DNA of 64,000 nt from Psychrobacter immobilis. GTDB taxonomy: Bacteria > Pseudomonadota > Gammaproteobacteria > Pseudomonadales > Moraxellaceae. The stretch lies in assembly GCF_904846235.1 (NCBI RefSeq), contig NZ_CAJGZN010000002.1:62001-126000 (forward strand). The letters run 5' to 3'. The position numbers and the translations under genes were made by a program. Below the pieces are notes generated by a model, which ran no database searches, had not been told where the DNA came from, and saw only the letters and a list, made by a program, of their open reading frames with translations. This document shows, in pieces, positions 8,668 to 16,534 of this stretch. The stretch's first letter is position 1. Each line of letters begins with the position of its first letter.

Positions 8668-9105
8668 CTAAGACTGTAAGCTTTGTACCCACTGGATGAT
8701 TTGATGACTTGGTAGCGCGCCTGATTGTCGCGCCACTTCTTTACCGTTTCTAAAAGCAACCATCGTTGGCAAGCTGCGAATATTGTAAGGAGCGGCTGCC
8801 TGCTCGTATTTATCCGTTTGTACCTTGGCAAAGACCACCTGTGGCAATTGGCTAGCAGCGCTCTTGAACTCTGGCGCCATCATGATGCAAGGCTGACACC
8901 AGCTCGCCCAAAAATCCACGATAGTCAGTACATCGTTCTTTTGGATAACCTTATTAGCTGTTTGCGCATTTAGCTCATGTGGACTGGCAGTCAATAATGG
9001 CTGACCACATTTACCGCATTTTGGCGCAGCGCTTAATCGTGCAGCAGGTACACGATTGGTTGCTTGGCAATGTGGGCATACTAGATGAAAACTTTGCTCA
9101 CTCAT
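8668..9105 (-). CDS. trxC: thioredoxin 2
   Basis: A 145-residue protein with the TrxC layout. An N-terminal zinc ribbon (CPHC at 10-13 and CGKC at 30-33) is followed by a thioredoxin domain with DFWASWCQPC (active cysteines 70 and 73) and the cis-proline loop RSLPTMV. TrxC is a cytoplasmic disulfide reductase that in enterobacteria is induced by OxyR. The residue after the first catalytic Cys is Gln where almost all thioredoxins have Gly, which may change its redox potential or partner choice. It shares a terminator region with the convergent lipoprotein gene. Confidence 0.93.
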   Translation of the reverse strand: MSEQSFHLVCPHCQATNRVPAARLSAAPKCGKCGQPLLTASPHELNAQTANKVIQKNDVLTIVDFWASWCQPCIMMAPEFKSAASQLPQVVFAKVQTDKYEQAAAPYNIRSLPTMVAFRNGKEVARQSGALPSHQIIQWVQSLQS

Positions 9106-9264
9106 TATTTAATTCCTATTATAATTATTTTGTTATTTCAAATACTGTTCATGAACGCTCTTATCTAAAGGCTATTTACGTTGCTTGCTGTAGTTATAGC
9201 TGTAGTCGTCGTTGCGTTGATTGATTACATGAATAATTTTAGCATAGTTAATTGGGCTTATCCT

Positions 9265-9885
9265 TTATGCGAGTTTCTGTGCCACACCGCTATACACATA
9301 GCTCATCGGCCGTGGACCGGGCAAATACGCTTCGCTCAACTCATCAATAGCAAAACCACCTTCTCTAATAAGCGCCGGAATATCGCGATTTAAATGACAC
9401 CCACCTGCTATAGGCTTCCAAAAAGGCGTCAATCGATGCTGCCAACGCTCAACAGAAGAATCTGGTGCCAGTCCGTGCTCACAAAATAGTAAGCGACCGC
9501 TAGGTCTTAGCACGCGCGCCATTTCTCGGAGCGCGGCTACTGGGTCATCAATACTGCACAAGGTAAAAGTCATTACAATCGTATCAAATTGATCTGTATC
9601 AGCATGAATACCTTGTACATCGACAGCTATCACTTCAACCGGAATGCCAATGTCAGCTGCACGCTCACGAGCCAGCGACTGCATCTGAGCTGCTGGATCC
9701 ACACCGATAATAGAAGAGACTTTATTAGCATCATAAAACTGCAAATTCAAACCGCTGCCAATGCCAATCTCCAACACCTTACCGAGCGCTTGCGGAACAA
9801 TTTTGGAACGTGCTTTCATGACATTGCCCGTACTACAGGCAATATCTATCATCTTTGGCAACACATAGCGCTCGTAAGGGTTCAT
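9265..9885 (-). CDS. class I SAM-dependent methyltransferase
   Basis: A 206-residue Methyltransf_11-type protein. Motif I is VLEIGIGSGLNLQFY, followed by an acidic residue at the end of strand 2 (IIGVDPAA) and VMTFTLCSIDDP after strand 4. The overall pattern NPYERYVLPKMIDIAC, then LRPSGRLLFCEHG, then HLNRDIPALIREGGF resembles METTL7/TMT1-like and UbiE-related small-molecule methyltransferases. The substrate cannot be read from sequence. TMT1 enzymes methylate thiols including H2S, which would suit the sulfide genes next door, but this is only suggestive. Confidence 0.85.
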   Translation of the reverse strand: MNPYERYVLPKMIDIACSTGNVMKARSKIVPQALGKVLEIGIGSGLNLQFYDANKVSSIIGVDPAAQMQSLARERAADIGIPVEVIAVDVQGIHADTDQFDTIVMTFTLCSIDDPVAALREMARVLRPSGRLLFCEHGLAPDSSVERWQHRLTPFWKPIAGGCHLNRDIPALIREGGFAIDELSEAYLPGPRPMSYVYSGVAQKLA

Positions 9886-10044
9886 TGTTCTCTCCAGTTA
9901 TTGCCGCCTTTAGCGCTTGCAGTTGGTCATACACAGTATCTAAAAACGGACAGTCTACAGGTTAGCATTCTTATAGATATCAATCATACGATACTTACGT
10001 AGAACTGCATCAGGTAATGACTTTCAGTTATTGCACTGTTTAAC

Positions 10045-10917
10045 TTATCCACCGAGAACATTGATCGGTACTTTTAGATAGCGCGTACCATTGTCTTCTG
10101 GCTCGGGAAAATGTCCGGCATCGATATTGATTTGTACAGCAGGAATGATAAGGCGAGGCATATCTAAAGTCGCATCACGGCGCTCACGCATCTGCACAAA
10201 CTCCGCTTCGTTTATACTGTCTTTAACATGGATATTTTCTAGTTTTTGCGCGGCTACTGTCGTCGTTGGGCAGTGCTGACGACCTTTGCTTGGATAATCA
10301 TGACACAGATACATGACCGTATCTTCAGGAAGTGCTAGCAGCTTTTGAATAGACTGATAAAGCGTTTTGGCATCGCCGCCAGGAAAATCGCAGCGCGCTG
10401 TACCGACATCAGGTGCGAACAATGTATCTCCAACGAATACCACTGTTTTTTCATCATCAGCGGCTAGATAGGCCATATCGGCACGCGTATGTCCGGGTAC
10501 ATACATCGCAGTGATAGTAATGTTGCCAAGCTCTAAGGTCTCGCCTTCGTCTGTCAAAATATCAAACTGGCTGGCATCAGTGCGGAAACTCGTGTCAAAG
10601 TTAAAAATTTGCTTAAAGATTTTTTGTACTTCGGTGATATGCTGACCGATGACTAGTTGTCCGCCAAGGCTTTCTTTTACATGGATGGCCGCTGATAAAT
10701 GATCTGCATGTGCATGGGTCTCGATAATGTACTTGAGCGCCCAATCTTGCTCACGTACAAACTCAATCACTTCATCGACACTGCTGGTATTGGTTCGGCC
10801 TGACTTAGCATCGAAGTTCAATACAGGATCGACAATGGCGCATAATTTTTGCTCGGTATCAGCAAGTACGTGGGTATAGGTTTCTGTATCGCTATCTAAA
10901 AAAGAATGAACTTGCAT
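10045..10917 (-). CDS. MBL-fold persulfide dioxygenase (ETHE1/Blh-type)
   Basis: A 290-residue metallo-beta-lactamase-fold hydrolase. The motif THAHADHLSA (H68, H70, D72, H73) with GHTRADM, VFVGDTLFAPDVGTARCDFPGG and YLCHDYP identifies the ETHE1-like persulfide dioxygenase group, which uses a mononuclear iron site to oxidise glutathione persulfide to sulfite. GTARCDFPGG is particularly diagnostic. The divergent ArsR gene is BigR-like, and BigR controls a related Blh operon in Xylella and Agrobacterium, so this gene is probably induced by sulfide. The DUF442 domain that is fused to this enzyme in Blh is encoded separately here, downstream at 13.6-14.3 kb. Confidence 0.9.
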   Translation of the reverse strand: MQVHSFLDSDTETYTHVLADTEQKLCAIVDPVLNFDAKSGRTNTSSVDEVIEFVREQDWALKYIIETHAHADHLSAAIHVKESLGGQLVIGQHITEVQKIFKQIFNFDTSFRTDASQFDILTDEGETLELGNITITAMYVPGHTRADMAYLAADDEKTVVFVGDTLFAPDVGTARCDFPGGDAKTLYQSIQKLLALPEDTVMYLCHDYPSKGRQHCPTTTVAAQKLENIHVKDSINEAEFVQMRERRDATLDMPRLIIPAVQINIDAGHFPEPEDNGTRYLKVPINVLGG

Positions 10918-11193
10918 GGCGGCCTCTTTAATTATTTATACATAAGTTATTTATACATATTTTGGTCATAGGGATTTTTATGTTTAATTAACCCTTAAGT
11001 ATGATATTCAGTCGTATATAATGCGTTCCTACGACTTATCTGATGCCACCAATATAACAACCACCATACAATTTATCAATTTATATAATGTAATTAATGA
11101 TAACTTGCTATGTGGCGTGATATCATTGATAATCAACTATATATTGCTCAAAAAATCATGGTATTTGTTACCCTCTAATGTAAGGAATTTGTT
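10918..11193. promoter_or_regulatory. divergent promoter region of the sulfide genes, with a 13-bp direct repeat
   Basis: TTATTTATACATA occurs twice, at 10932-10944 and 10947-10959 (15-base period), just upstream of the dioxygenase start. TATAAT sequences at 11017 and 11084 are possible -10 boxes for the rightward genes. Operator function for the BigR-like protein is inferred, not shown. Confidence 0.5.
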
Positions 11194-11295
11194 CTGACTA
11201 CTTCTATTTCAGCCGAAGGTACACCTACTCGCAGTCCCACTGACGATGGGTCATCTGATACTGCAGATTTAGTACCTGCCGATCTTGCCAAGCAA

Positions 11296-11583
11296 ATGCA
11301 GCAAGCATCGCTACAAGCCAGCCAACTATTAAAGTCGCTATCGCACCCCGATCGCCTACTTCTTCTCTGCCAATTGACTCAAGGCGAATATTGTGTCGGT
11401 GAGCTTGAGGATTTGGTCGGGGTTGGACAGCCGAGCTTATCGCAGCAATTGGGTATATTGCGTAAAGACGAGCTGGTCGCCACACGCCGCGAAGGTAAGC
11501 AAATTTACTATAGTATCGCAAGCGAGGATGCGCTAGCTGTACTCGATCTACTGTATCAACGTTTTTGTGCGAAAGCAGAATAA
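11296..11583 (+). CDS. bigR: ArsR-family sulfide-responsive repressor (BigR/YgaV-like)
   Basis: A winged helix-turn-helix with LLKSLSHPDRLLLLCQL, GELEDLVGVGQPSLSQQLGIL in segments, and GKQIYYSI. It reads as a close relative of Xylella BigR. Two cysteines, in LLLLCQL and in the C-terminal QRFCAKAE, fall at the BigR Cys42/Cys108 positions that form a disulfide or polysulfide on sensing sulfide; an extra Cys is in GEYCVGE. The ATG at 11296 has no ribosome-binding site. The frame stays open back to a stop at 11176, and AAGGA followed by CTG at 11194 would add 34 residues, so the true start is uncertain. It probably represses the divergent dioxygenase gene and its own operon. Confidence 0.88.
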   Translation: MQQASLQASQLLKSLSHPDRLLLLCQLTQGEYCVGELEDLVGVGQPSLSQQLGILRKDELVATRREGKQIYYSIASEDALAVLDLLYQRFCAKAE

Positions 11584-11617
11584 CGCCGTTCTCGCCTAAT
11601 TATTTATACTATCTACT

Positions 11618-13333
11618 GTGGTGATTGATATGTCCTCTATCGTCGCTCGTCTGATTCCAGCTTGGCTGCGTCAATACCAGCTCTCAGCGTTGCCGACTGA
11701 TCTCGTCGCAGGCATAGTGGTGGGCGTGTTGGTCATACCGCAGAGCCTAGGTTACGCAGTGTTGGCAGGACTGCCGCCTGTCTATGGCCTATATGCAGCG
11801 ATCGTACCTGTCCTCGTTTACGCCTGGCTCGGCTCTAGCAACGTGCAAGCCGTAGGACCGGTTGCTATTACCGCCATTATGACAGCCAGTGGCCTACTGC
11901 CCTACGCTGAGCAAGGTACTGAACAGTACGCACTGATGGCCAGCCTATTGGCACTGATGGTAGGTGCACTGCTATGGATTGCAGGACGGTTAAAACTTGG
12001 CTGGATCATGCAGTTTATCAGTCGCGGCGTGTCCGCAGGCTTTGTCAGCGGTGCAGCGGTCCTTATATTTGTCAGTCAGCTCAAATATCTGACAGACATT
12101 CCGGTCACTGGCAATAGTTTGATTGGGTATTTGACTACTATGCAACGCTATGCCAGCCAGCTGCATCCATTGACCTTAGCGATTGGTATTACCGCATTTG
12201 CCCTATTGGTTGCCAATCGCTATGCAAGTGAATGGATATGGCAGACGTGGCTATCATCGTCGTATGCCAAATGGGCAGAGCGCTTATTTCCGCTTATTTT
12301 ACTTGGTGTCGCTATCGTACTCAGTATAGCCCTGCATTGGAGCACGCATGGTGTCGCGACCATCGGTCGTATTCCACAAGGGCTACCGAGCTTTACGTTA
12401 CCGCATATCTCAGACCTACAAGAAGCGCTGAAACTCTTGCCAACCGCAGGATTGATGGCACTGATCGTATTTGTGTCGAGCAGTTCAGTCGCCAGTACCT
12501 ATGCTCGCTTGCGTGGTGAGAGTTTTGATGCCAATCGCGAGCTGACTGGACTTGGGCTGGCCAACCTGTCTGGTGGACTGTTCCAAAGTTTTGCGGTTGC
12601 GGGTGGCTTTTCGCGTACGGCTATCAATGCCGATTCAGGCGCGAAAACACCCCTTGCCAGTCTCGTTACCGTATTGGTGATGATTGCTGCACTCATAGCC
12701 TTTAGCAATGCGCTTGCCCCACTACCCTATGCACTACTGGGCGCAACTATCATGGCCTCCATCATTGGCCTGATAGATATTGCGACCTTAAAGTCCGCAT
12801 GGCAGCGTGATCGCTTAGATGGCGCTAGTTTTTTAGCAGCGTTCGTCGGTGTTCTGATATTTGGGCTAAACACTGGGCTGGTCATTGGTCTAATGGTGTC
12901 ATTCGCCAGTCTCATCTGGCAGTCGAGTAAGCCGCACGTGGCTATCGTTGGACAATTGGGCGGTACAGGACATTTTCGTAATATCAATCGCCATGACGTC
13001 GTAACTTTTAGCAATTTATTGATGTTGCGTATCGATGAGAGTCTGTTCTTTGGTAATAGTGAATCTGTACATCGACGCATCCTCAATGCCATGCAGCAAT
13101 ATCCCGATGCCAATGAAATCATCTTGATTATGGCCGCCGTCAATCATATAGATCTGACTGCTCAAGAAATGCTTTGCACTTTAAATTACGAGTTAGCGCT
13201 ACAGAACAAGCGCTTACATTTTAGCTTTATCAAGGGTCCTGTGATGGACATCATCGGTCATACACCATTGATTAGCGAGCTATCAGGGCAGGTCTATCTA
13301 AGTACCTTAGATGCTGTTGATGCGTTAAAATAA
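11618..13333 (+). CDS. SulP family anion transporter with STAS domain
   Basis: A 571-residue protein. The N-terminal membrane domain has about 12-14 helices with the SulP signatures GIVVGVLVIPQSLGYAVLAGLPPVYGLYA, GPVAITAIMTASGLL and FSRTAINADSGAKTPLA. A cytoplasmic STAS domain occupies roughly residues 440-570. SulP carriers move sulfate, bicarbonate or other anions. Its position 35 bases after the BigR-like gene suggests handling of sulfate or sulfite from persulfide oxidation. The start is GTG at 11618 or ATG at 11630; neither has a strong ribosome-binding site. Confidence 0.9.
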   Translation: MVIDMSSIVARLIPAWLRQYQLSALPTDLVAGIVVGVLVIPQSLGYAVLAGLPPVYGLYAAIVPVLVYAWLGSSNVQAVGPVAITAIMTASGLLPYAEQGTEQYALMASLLALMVGALLWIAGRLKLGWIMQFISRGVSAGFVSGAAVLIFVSQLKYLTDIPVTGNSLIGYLTTMQRYASQLHPLTLAIGITAFALLVANRYASEWIWQTWLSSSYAKWAERLFPLILLGVAIVLSIALHWSTHGVATIGRIPQGLPSFTLPHISDLQEALKLLPTAGLMALIVFVSSSSVASTYARLRGESFDANRELTGLGLANLSGGLFQSFAVAGGFSRTAINADSGAKTPLASLVTVLVMIAALIAFSNALAPLPYALLGATIMASIIGLIDIATLKSAWQRDRLDGASFLAAFVGVLIFGLNTGLVIGLMVSFASLIWQSSKPHVAIVGQLGGTGHFRNINRHDVVTFSNLLMLRIDESLFFGNSESVHRRILNAMQQYPDANEIILIMAAVNHIDLTAQEMLCTLNYELALQNKRLHFSFIKGPVMDIIGHTPLISELSGQVYLSTLDAVDALK

Positions 13334-13472
13334 TCTATAGTGTAACCACAATAAAATAGCTGCGACATTAATTTCACTCAACCTCAATTACTATTCTCGC
13401 CTACAACATAATATCGCTATGATAGCGCCTGTGTTATGCTAGACGCACTAAATAGGGAATCAATTAACCTAG

Positions 13473-13497
13473 AAATCAGCCTAAAAAATGCTGATTT
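13473..13497 (+). terminator. possible weak terminator after the SulP gene
   Basis: AAATCAGC and GCTGATTT form an 8-bp stem around a 9-base loop, but the T-tract after it is poor. It separates the SulP gene from the first DUF442 gene. Confidence 0.4.
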
Positions 13498-13569
13498 ATA
13501 GTCCTTTGATATTCTTGGCCCAACCATCAATAATAAATATACTTTAACAAATATAACTGAACCTATTTT

Positions 13570-13896
13570 ATGACCGATGATTTAACGATTTATAAGCAAA
13601 TATACCCAAGCCAATGCGTTAAGATTGCTGAGCTTGGTTATCGCTCAGTGCTTAATATTCGCCCAGATGCCGAAATTGAGACACAGCCTAATAGCTGCGA
13701 TTTAGCAACGGCTACCGAACAGGCAAACCTAGCGTATCAGCATCTGCCGTTTGATGATGAGCGCTTAAGTATGCTGACGGTCGAGCAGTTTGCCGATTTC
13801 TATCACTCCATGCCCAAGCCTATATTAATGTTTTGCGGTACTGGGGCACGCGCCAAGCTACTGTACCAAAGCGCGTTGATGCAAGGTCTGTTATAA
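13570..13896 (+). CDS. DUF442 protein (Blh N-domain-like phosphatase/sulfurtransferase), divergent copy
   Basis: A 108-residue protein of the DUF442/TIGR01244 family with a dual-specificity-phosphatase-like fold. ELGYRSVLNIRPDAE and the P-loop FCGTGARAK (Cys-x-x-Gly-x-Arg) are visible. The P-loop lacks the Arg directly after the catalytic Cys found in its neighbour (CRTGNRS), and the N-terminus is shortened. No Shine-Dalgarno sequence precedes the ATG, in contrast to the next gene. In Blh proteins this domain is fused to the ETHE1 dioxygenase and has rhodanese-like sulfurtransferase activity, so a role in persulfide handling is likely. Confidence 0.8.
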   Translation: MTDDLTIYKQIYPSQCVKIAELGYRSVLNIRPDAEIETQPNSCDLATATEQANLAYQHLPFDDERLSMLTVEQFADFYHSMPKPILMFCGTGARAKLLYQSALMQGLL

Positions 13897-13963
13897 CAAC
13901 AACCGTCGCTCGAACTCACACGTTTTATAAACCCAACAACACCAATAAAAAAAAGGAGCTCTT

Positions 13964-14296
13964 ATGAGCCATGAAGTTAGCTTTACCGGACAAATCACGC
14001 CTGACCAAGTGCCTATGATTGCCGAAAATGGTTTTAAAACCATTATCAATAACCGTCCTGATGGTGAAGAGCCAAATCAGCCAACCAGTGCCGAAATCGA
14101 AGCAGCAGCCAAAGAAGCTGGTCTTGCTTATAAAGAGATTTCTTTTGCAGGTAATGAGCTAAATCAAACTCATGTCGAAACGTTTGCAGATTTCTTTAAT
14201 CAAGCTGAGCAGCCAATGCTGATTTTTTGCCGCACGGGTAACCGCTCAAACGGTATCTATGAAGCAGCCAAGCAAATGGACTTACTAGACGACTAG
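13964..14296 (+). CDS. DUF442 protein (Blh N-domain-like)
   Basis: A 110-residue canonical DUF442 protein: VSFTGQITPDQVPMIAENGFKTIINNRPDGEEPNQP in segments, then the catalytic loop FCRTGNRSNG with Cys and Arg in the C-x5-R spacing. It follows its divergent paralogue by 67 bases and has a strong ribosome-binding site (AAGGAG). The two look like a tandem duplication in which the upstream copy has drifted. Together with the separate ETHE1-type gene they rebuild the parts of the fused Blh protein. A terminator follows. Confidence 0.87.
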   Translation: MSHEVSFTGQITPDQVPMIAENGFKTIINNRPDGEEPNQPTSAEIEAAAKEAGLAYKEISFAGNELNQTHVETFADFFNQAEQPMLIFCRTGNRSNGIYEAAKQMDLLDD

Positions 14297-14330
14297 TGCA
14301 GCATAAATAGACTAGAAAGTTAGCGTATTT

Positions 14331-14356
14331 AGCCCACAGAATTTCGTGGGCTTTTT
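14331..14356 (+). terminator. intrinsic terminator after the DUF442 pair
   Basis: AGCCCAC and GTGGGCT pair around a short AT-rich loop and are followed by TTTTA. Confidence 0.88.
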
Positions 14357-14582
14357 ATTGCGCTTATCATTATGCTCAAAGCGTCATTAGCCAATCACTG
14401 CCCAATCATTGCCTAATCACTTCCCGATAGCTACCAACAACCTCGACCAACCTCAATAGTCACGACAAGTGGGTTACTATACGAGCGTAATACCGCTATT
14501 ATCACTTGATAGGCTTGATCTAGCTTGGTGGTTGAGACACCTAAATAGCTAGACGATTAAATACCTAAACACATGGAATGTG

Positions 14583-14652
14583 AGCAGCTGTATGGTGACA
14601 AGGTCACCTCGCTGCTATTTACTTTCAAAACGCCATCTTGATATGGCATTTT
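14583..14652 (+). promoter_or_regulatory. two-hairpin leader before the BASS transporter gene
   Basis: Hairpin one (14583-14616) pairs AGCAGC with GCTGCT and, inside it, GGTGAC with GTCACC over a three-base loop. Hairpin two (14627-14652) pairs GCCAT with ATGGC, flanked by AAAA and TTTT like a small terminator, and ends 8 bases before the ribosome-binding site. The layout would suit attenuation, but no known riboswitch core is recognised. Confidence 0.4.
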
Positions 14653-14672
14653 AGTTTTACAAGGAATGTTTG

Positions 14673-15530
14673 ATGAATAATACCGCGCTAGCATTACTGC
14701 CACTAGCACTTGCCTACATTATGTTCACTCTAGGAGCAGGGCTAAAACTGAGTGATTTTAAGGTCATTGCCAAATATCCAAAAGCGTTCTTTGTCGGCTT
14801 AATCAATCAAGTTGTGTTGGTACCGTTGGTTGCGCTAGCAGTCGTGTTAGTAACGGCTCCGCCACCAGCGATCGCTTTTGGGATTATGCTGATTAGTTTT
14901 TGTCCCGGCGGCGTCACTAGCAACATGCTGACCTACTATGCCAAAGGAAATGTCGCGCTCTCTATCGCATTGACCGGTGTAGTCAGTATACTATCGGTCA
15001 TTACATTGCCCATTTTAATCACGTTGGCTTTTGATCACTTTATGAAAGATCAGGCAAACTCTATTAGCGCGATAAAGATTGGCCTAGTCATGTTCTTATT
15101 GACCACATTGCCCGTATCTCTTGGTATGCTTGCTCGCCACAAATTTACGGACTTTATGGTACGTCGTAGCAGCCTTCTAAACGGCTTGGCCAGCGTATTT
15201 TTTGTACTAATTGTCTTCGCTGCTATTGCCTCTAACTGGCAACTACTACAAACACAGTTCACTCAAATTGGTTTAGAGCTGGTCTTTATCATTGCTATTT
15301 TATTTGCTATTAGCATCTCAATCTCTAGAGTCCTAAAGCTTAGCTGGTTTGATACCAAAACCATCTCGATAGAAACCAGTATTCAAAATAGTACAACGGC
15401 TATCACCTTAGCCCCTATCATCATGGGCGTGAGCACACTACCCGTCATCGCGCTGCCTGCTGCTTTGTACGGTGTGCTGATGTATGTCGTTGCGCTGCCT
15501 GTTATTTTCCTAATTAAAAACAAGAATTGA
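14673..15530 (+). CDS. bile acid:Na+ symporter (BASS) family transporter
   Basis: A protein of about 285 residues with nine to ten membrane segments. FTLGAGLKLSDF near the start, FCPGGVTSNMLTYYAKGNVALSIALT in the middle and ETSIQNSTTAITLAPI later are the BASS signatures. Bacterial members carry pantoate, keto acids or other organic anions with Na+; the substrate here is not determinable. ATG 14673 is preferred over TTG 14670 because AAGGA lies at ideal spacing. A two-hairpin leader precedes it. Confidence 0.9.
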   Translation: MNNTALALLPLALAYIMFTLGAGLKLSDFKVIAKYPKAFFVGLINQVVLVPLVALAVVLVTAPPPAIAFGIMLISFCPGGVTSNMLTYYAKGNVALSIALTGVVSILSVITLPILITLAFDHFMKDQANSISAIKIGLVMFLLTTLPVSLGMLARHKFTDFMVRRSSLLNGLASVFFVLIVFAAIASNWQLLQTQFTQIGLELVFIIAILFAISISISRVLKLSWFDTKTISIETSIQNSTTAITLAPIIMGVSTLPVIALPAALYGVLMYVVALPVIFLIKNKN

Positions 15531-15571
15531 TGATAGCGAATGTAATAAATAAAAAGCGTCCTTCTAAATAA

Positions 15572-15605
15572 GTGCCCGTCTAAATATTAGATGGGCGTTT
15601 TTTTG
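15572..15605 (+). terminator. intrinsic terminator after the BASS gene
   Basis: GCCCGTCTAA and TTAGATGGGC form a 10-bp stem with one G-T pair, followed by a T-run. Confidence 0.9.
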
Positions 15606-15708
15606 GAATAGGATTTACATAATAGAAATATGGCTCGGTTTATAGACTGGGCAATACTCAATATTGAGTACATAATAAAATGCTACTGTTATCGCTTAAT
15701 AGGACTCT

Positions 15709-16461
15709 ATGATGCTAAAACCGCTATTAATTATTGGTAATAAAAACTACTCGTCTTGGTCGCTACGAGCATGGCTATTGCTCAAAGCATTCAATGTTGA
15801 TTTTGATGATCAGCTTGTTGAGTTGTTTCATCCATCAGCACGTCCAACGCTCGAAGCGCATTCGCCAACAGGTAAAGTACCTATTTTAGTCTATGGTGAA
15901 AAAGATAATAAAGTAACCGTTTGGGACACCTTAGCTATTGCTATTCATGTTAATGAGTACTTTACGGATATTGATATTTGGACAGGCAATGATAAATCTA
16001 ACGCTGAAAAACGGAATAATAATCAAAGTAGGATAAATAGCGCCTATTGCCAAAGCATCGTGGCTGAGATGCATTCGGGATTGACAGGCATTCGTAACGA
16101 GATGCCGATGAATATACGAGCAACGGCTAAGATACAACCAAGTAGTGCTTGCTTAGCAGATATCGCTCGTATCGAAGACATTTTTGCCGATTGTTTAAAA
16201 GATCGCTCAGCAGACAGTTTCTTATTCGGAGATTTCACAGCAGCTGATGTGTTTTTTGCTCCAGTGGTGCTGCGATTACAGACTTATGCTGATGCATCTA
16301 ATATTACTTTGCAGCCATTTACCAAGCAGTATTGCCAAACCATGCTAAATCATCCGCACATACAAGCGTGGCAACAATCAGCACTGACAGAAACTCGAAT
16401 TATTGAAGAAGATGAAGCAGGCGAGATACTGTCTGTCGTTGGCGTATTGGCGAATAAATAG
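15709..16461 (+). CDS. glutathione S-transferase family protein
   Basis: A 250-residue protein. The thioredoxin-like N-domain opens with LLIIGNKNYSSWSLRAWLLLKAF, placing the catalytic Ser in the SSWSLR motif used by zeta/omega-like bacterial GSTs, followed by SPTGKVPIL with the cis-proline. The all-alpha C-domain follows, with FGDFTAADVFFAPVV. The substrate is unknown. There are two possible adjacent ATG starts (15709 and 15712). Confidence 0.88.
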   Translation: MMLKPLLIIGNKNYSSWSLRAWLLLKAFNVDFDDQLVELFHPSARPTLEAHSPTGKVPILVYGEKDNKVTVWDTLAIAIHVNEYFTDIDIWTGNDKSNAEKRNNNQSRINSAYCQSIVAEMHSGLTGIRNEMPMNIRATAKIQPSSACLADIARIEDIFADCLKDRSADSFLFGDFTAADVFFAPVVLRLQTYADASNITLQPFTKQYCQTMLNHPHIQAWQQSALTETRIIEEDEAGEILSVVGVLANK

Positions 16462-16471
16462 TATCTTACAT

Positions 16472-16508
16472 AAAAAAACCACTTCAGCTTAGCCAGAGTG
16501 GTTTTTTG
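16472..16508. terminator. bidirectional terminator between GST and AGCS genes
   Basis: AACCACT and AGTGGTT form the stem, with an A-run on the left and a T-run on the right. It serves both converging genes. Confidence 0.85.
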
Positions 16509-16534
16509 TTTGATAAGACTTCGAGCATAACGTT

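Larger units (their letters stand above)
14297..14672. other. 376-base intergenic region with terminator and structured leader
   Basis: No gene is visible. It contains the DUF442 terminator (14331-14356), three imperfect copies of an 11-base unit around GCCAATCACT (about 14390-14421), and two hairpins just before the BASS transporter gene. Confidence 0.6.

Noticed and set aside
9589-10002. 137-codon plus-strand frame over the methyltransferase gene
   Set aside because: It is antisense to a gene with clear SAM motifs and shows no domain pattern of its own.
12727-13143. 138-codon antisense frame in the SulP gene
   Set aside because: The opposite strand is a clear SulP transporter and the antisense protein resembles no family.
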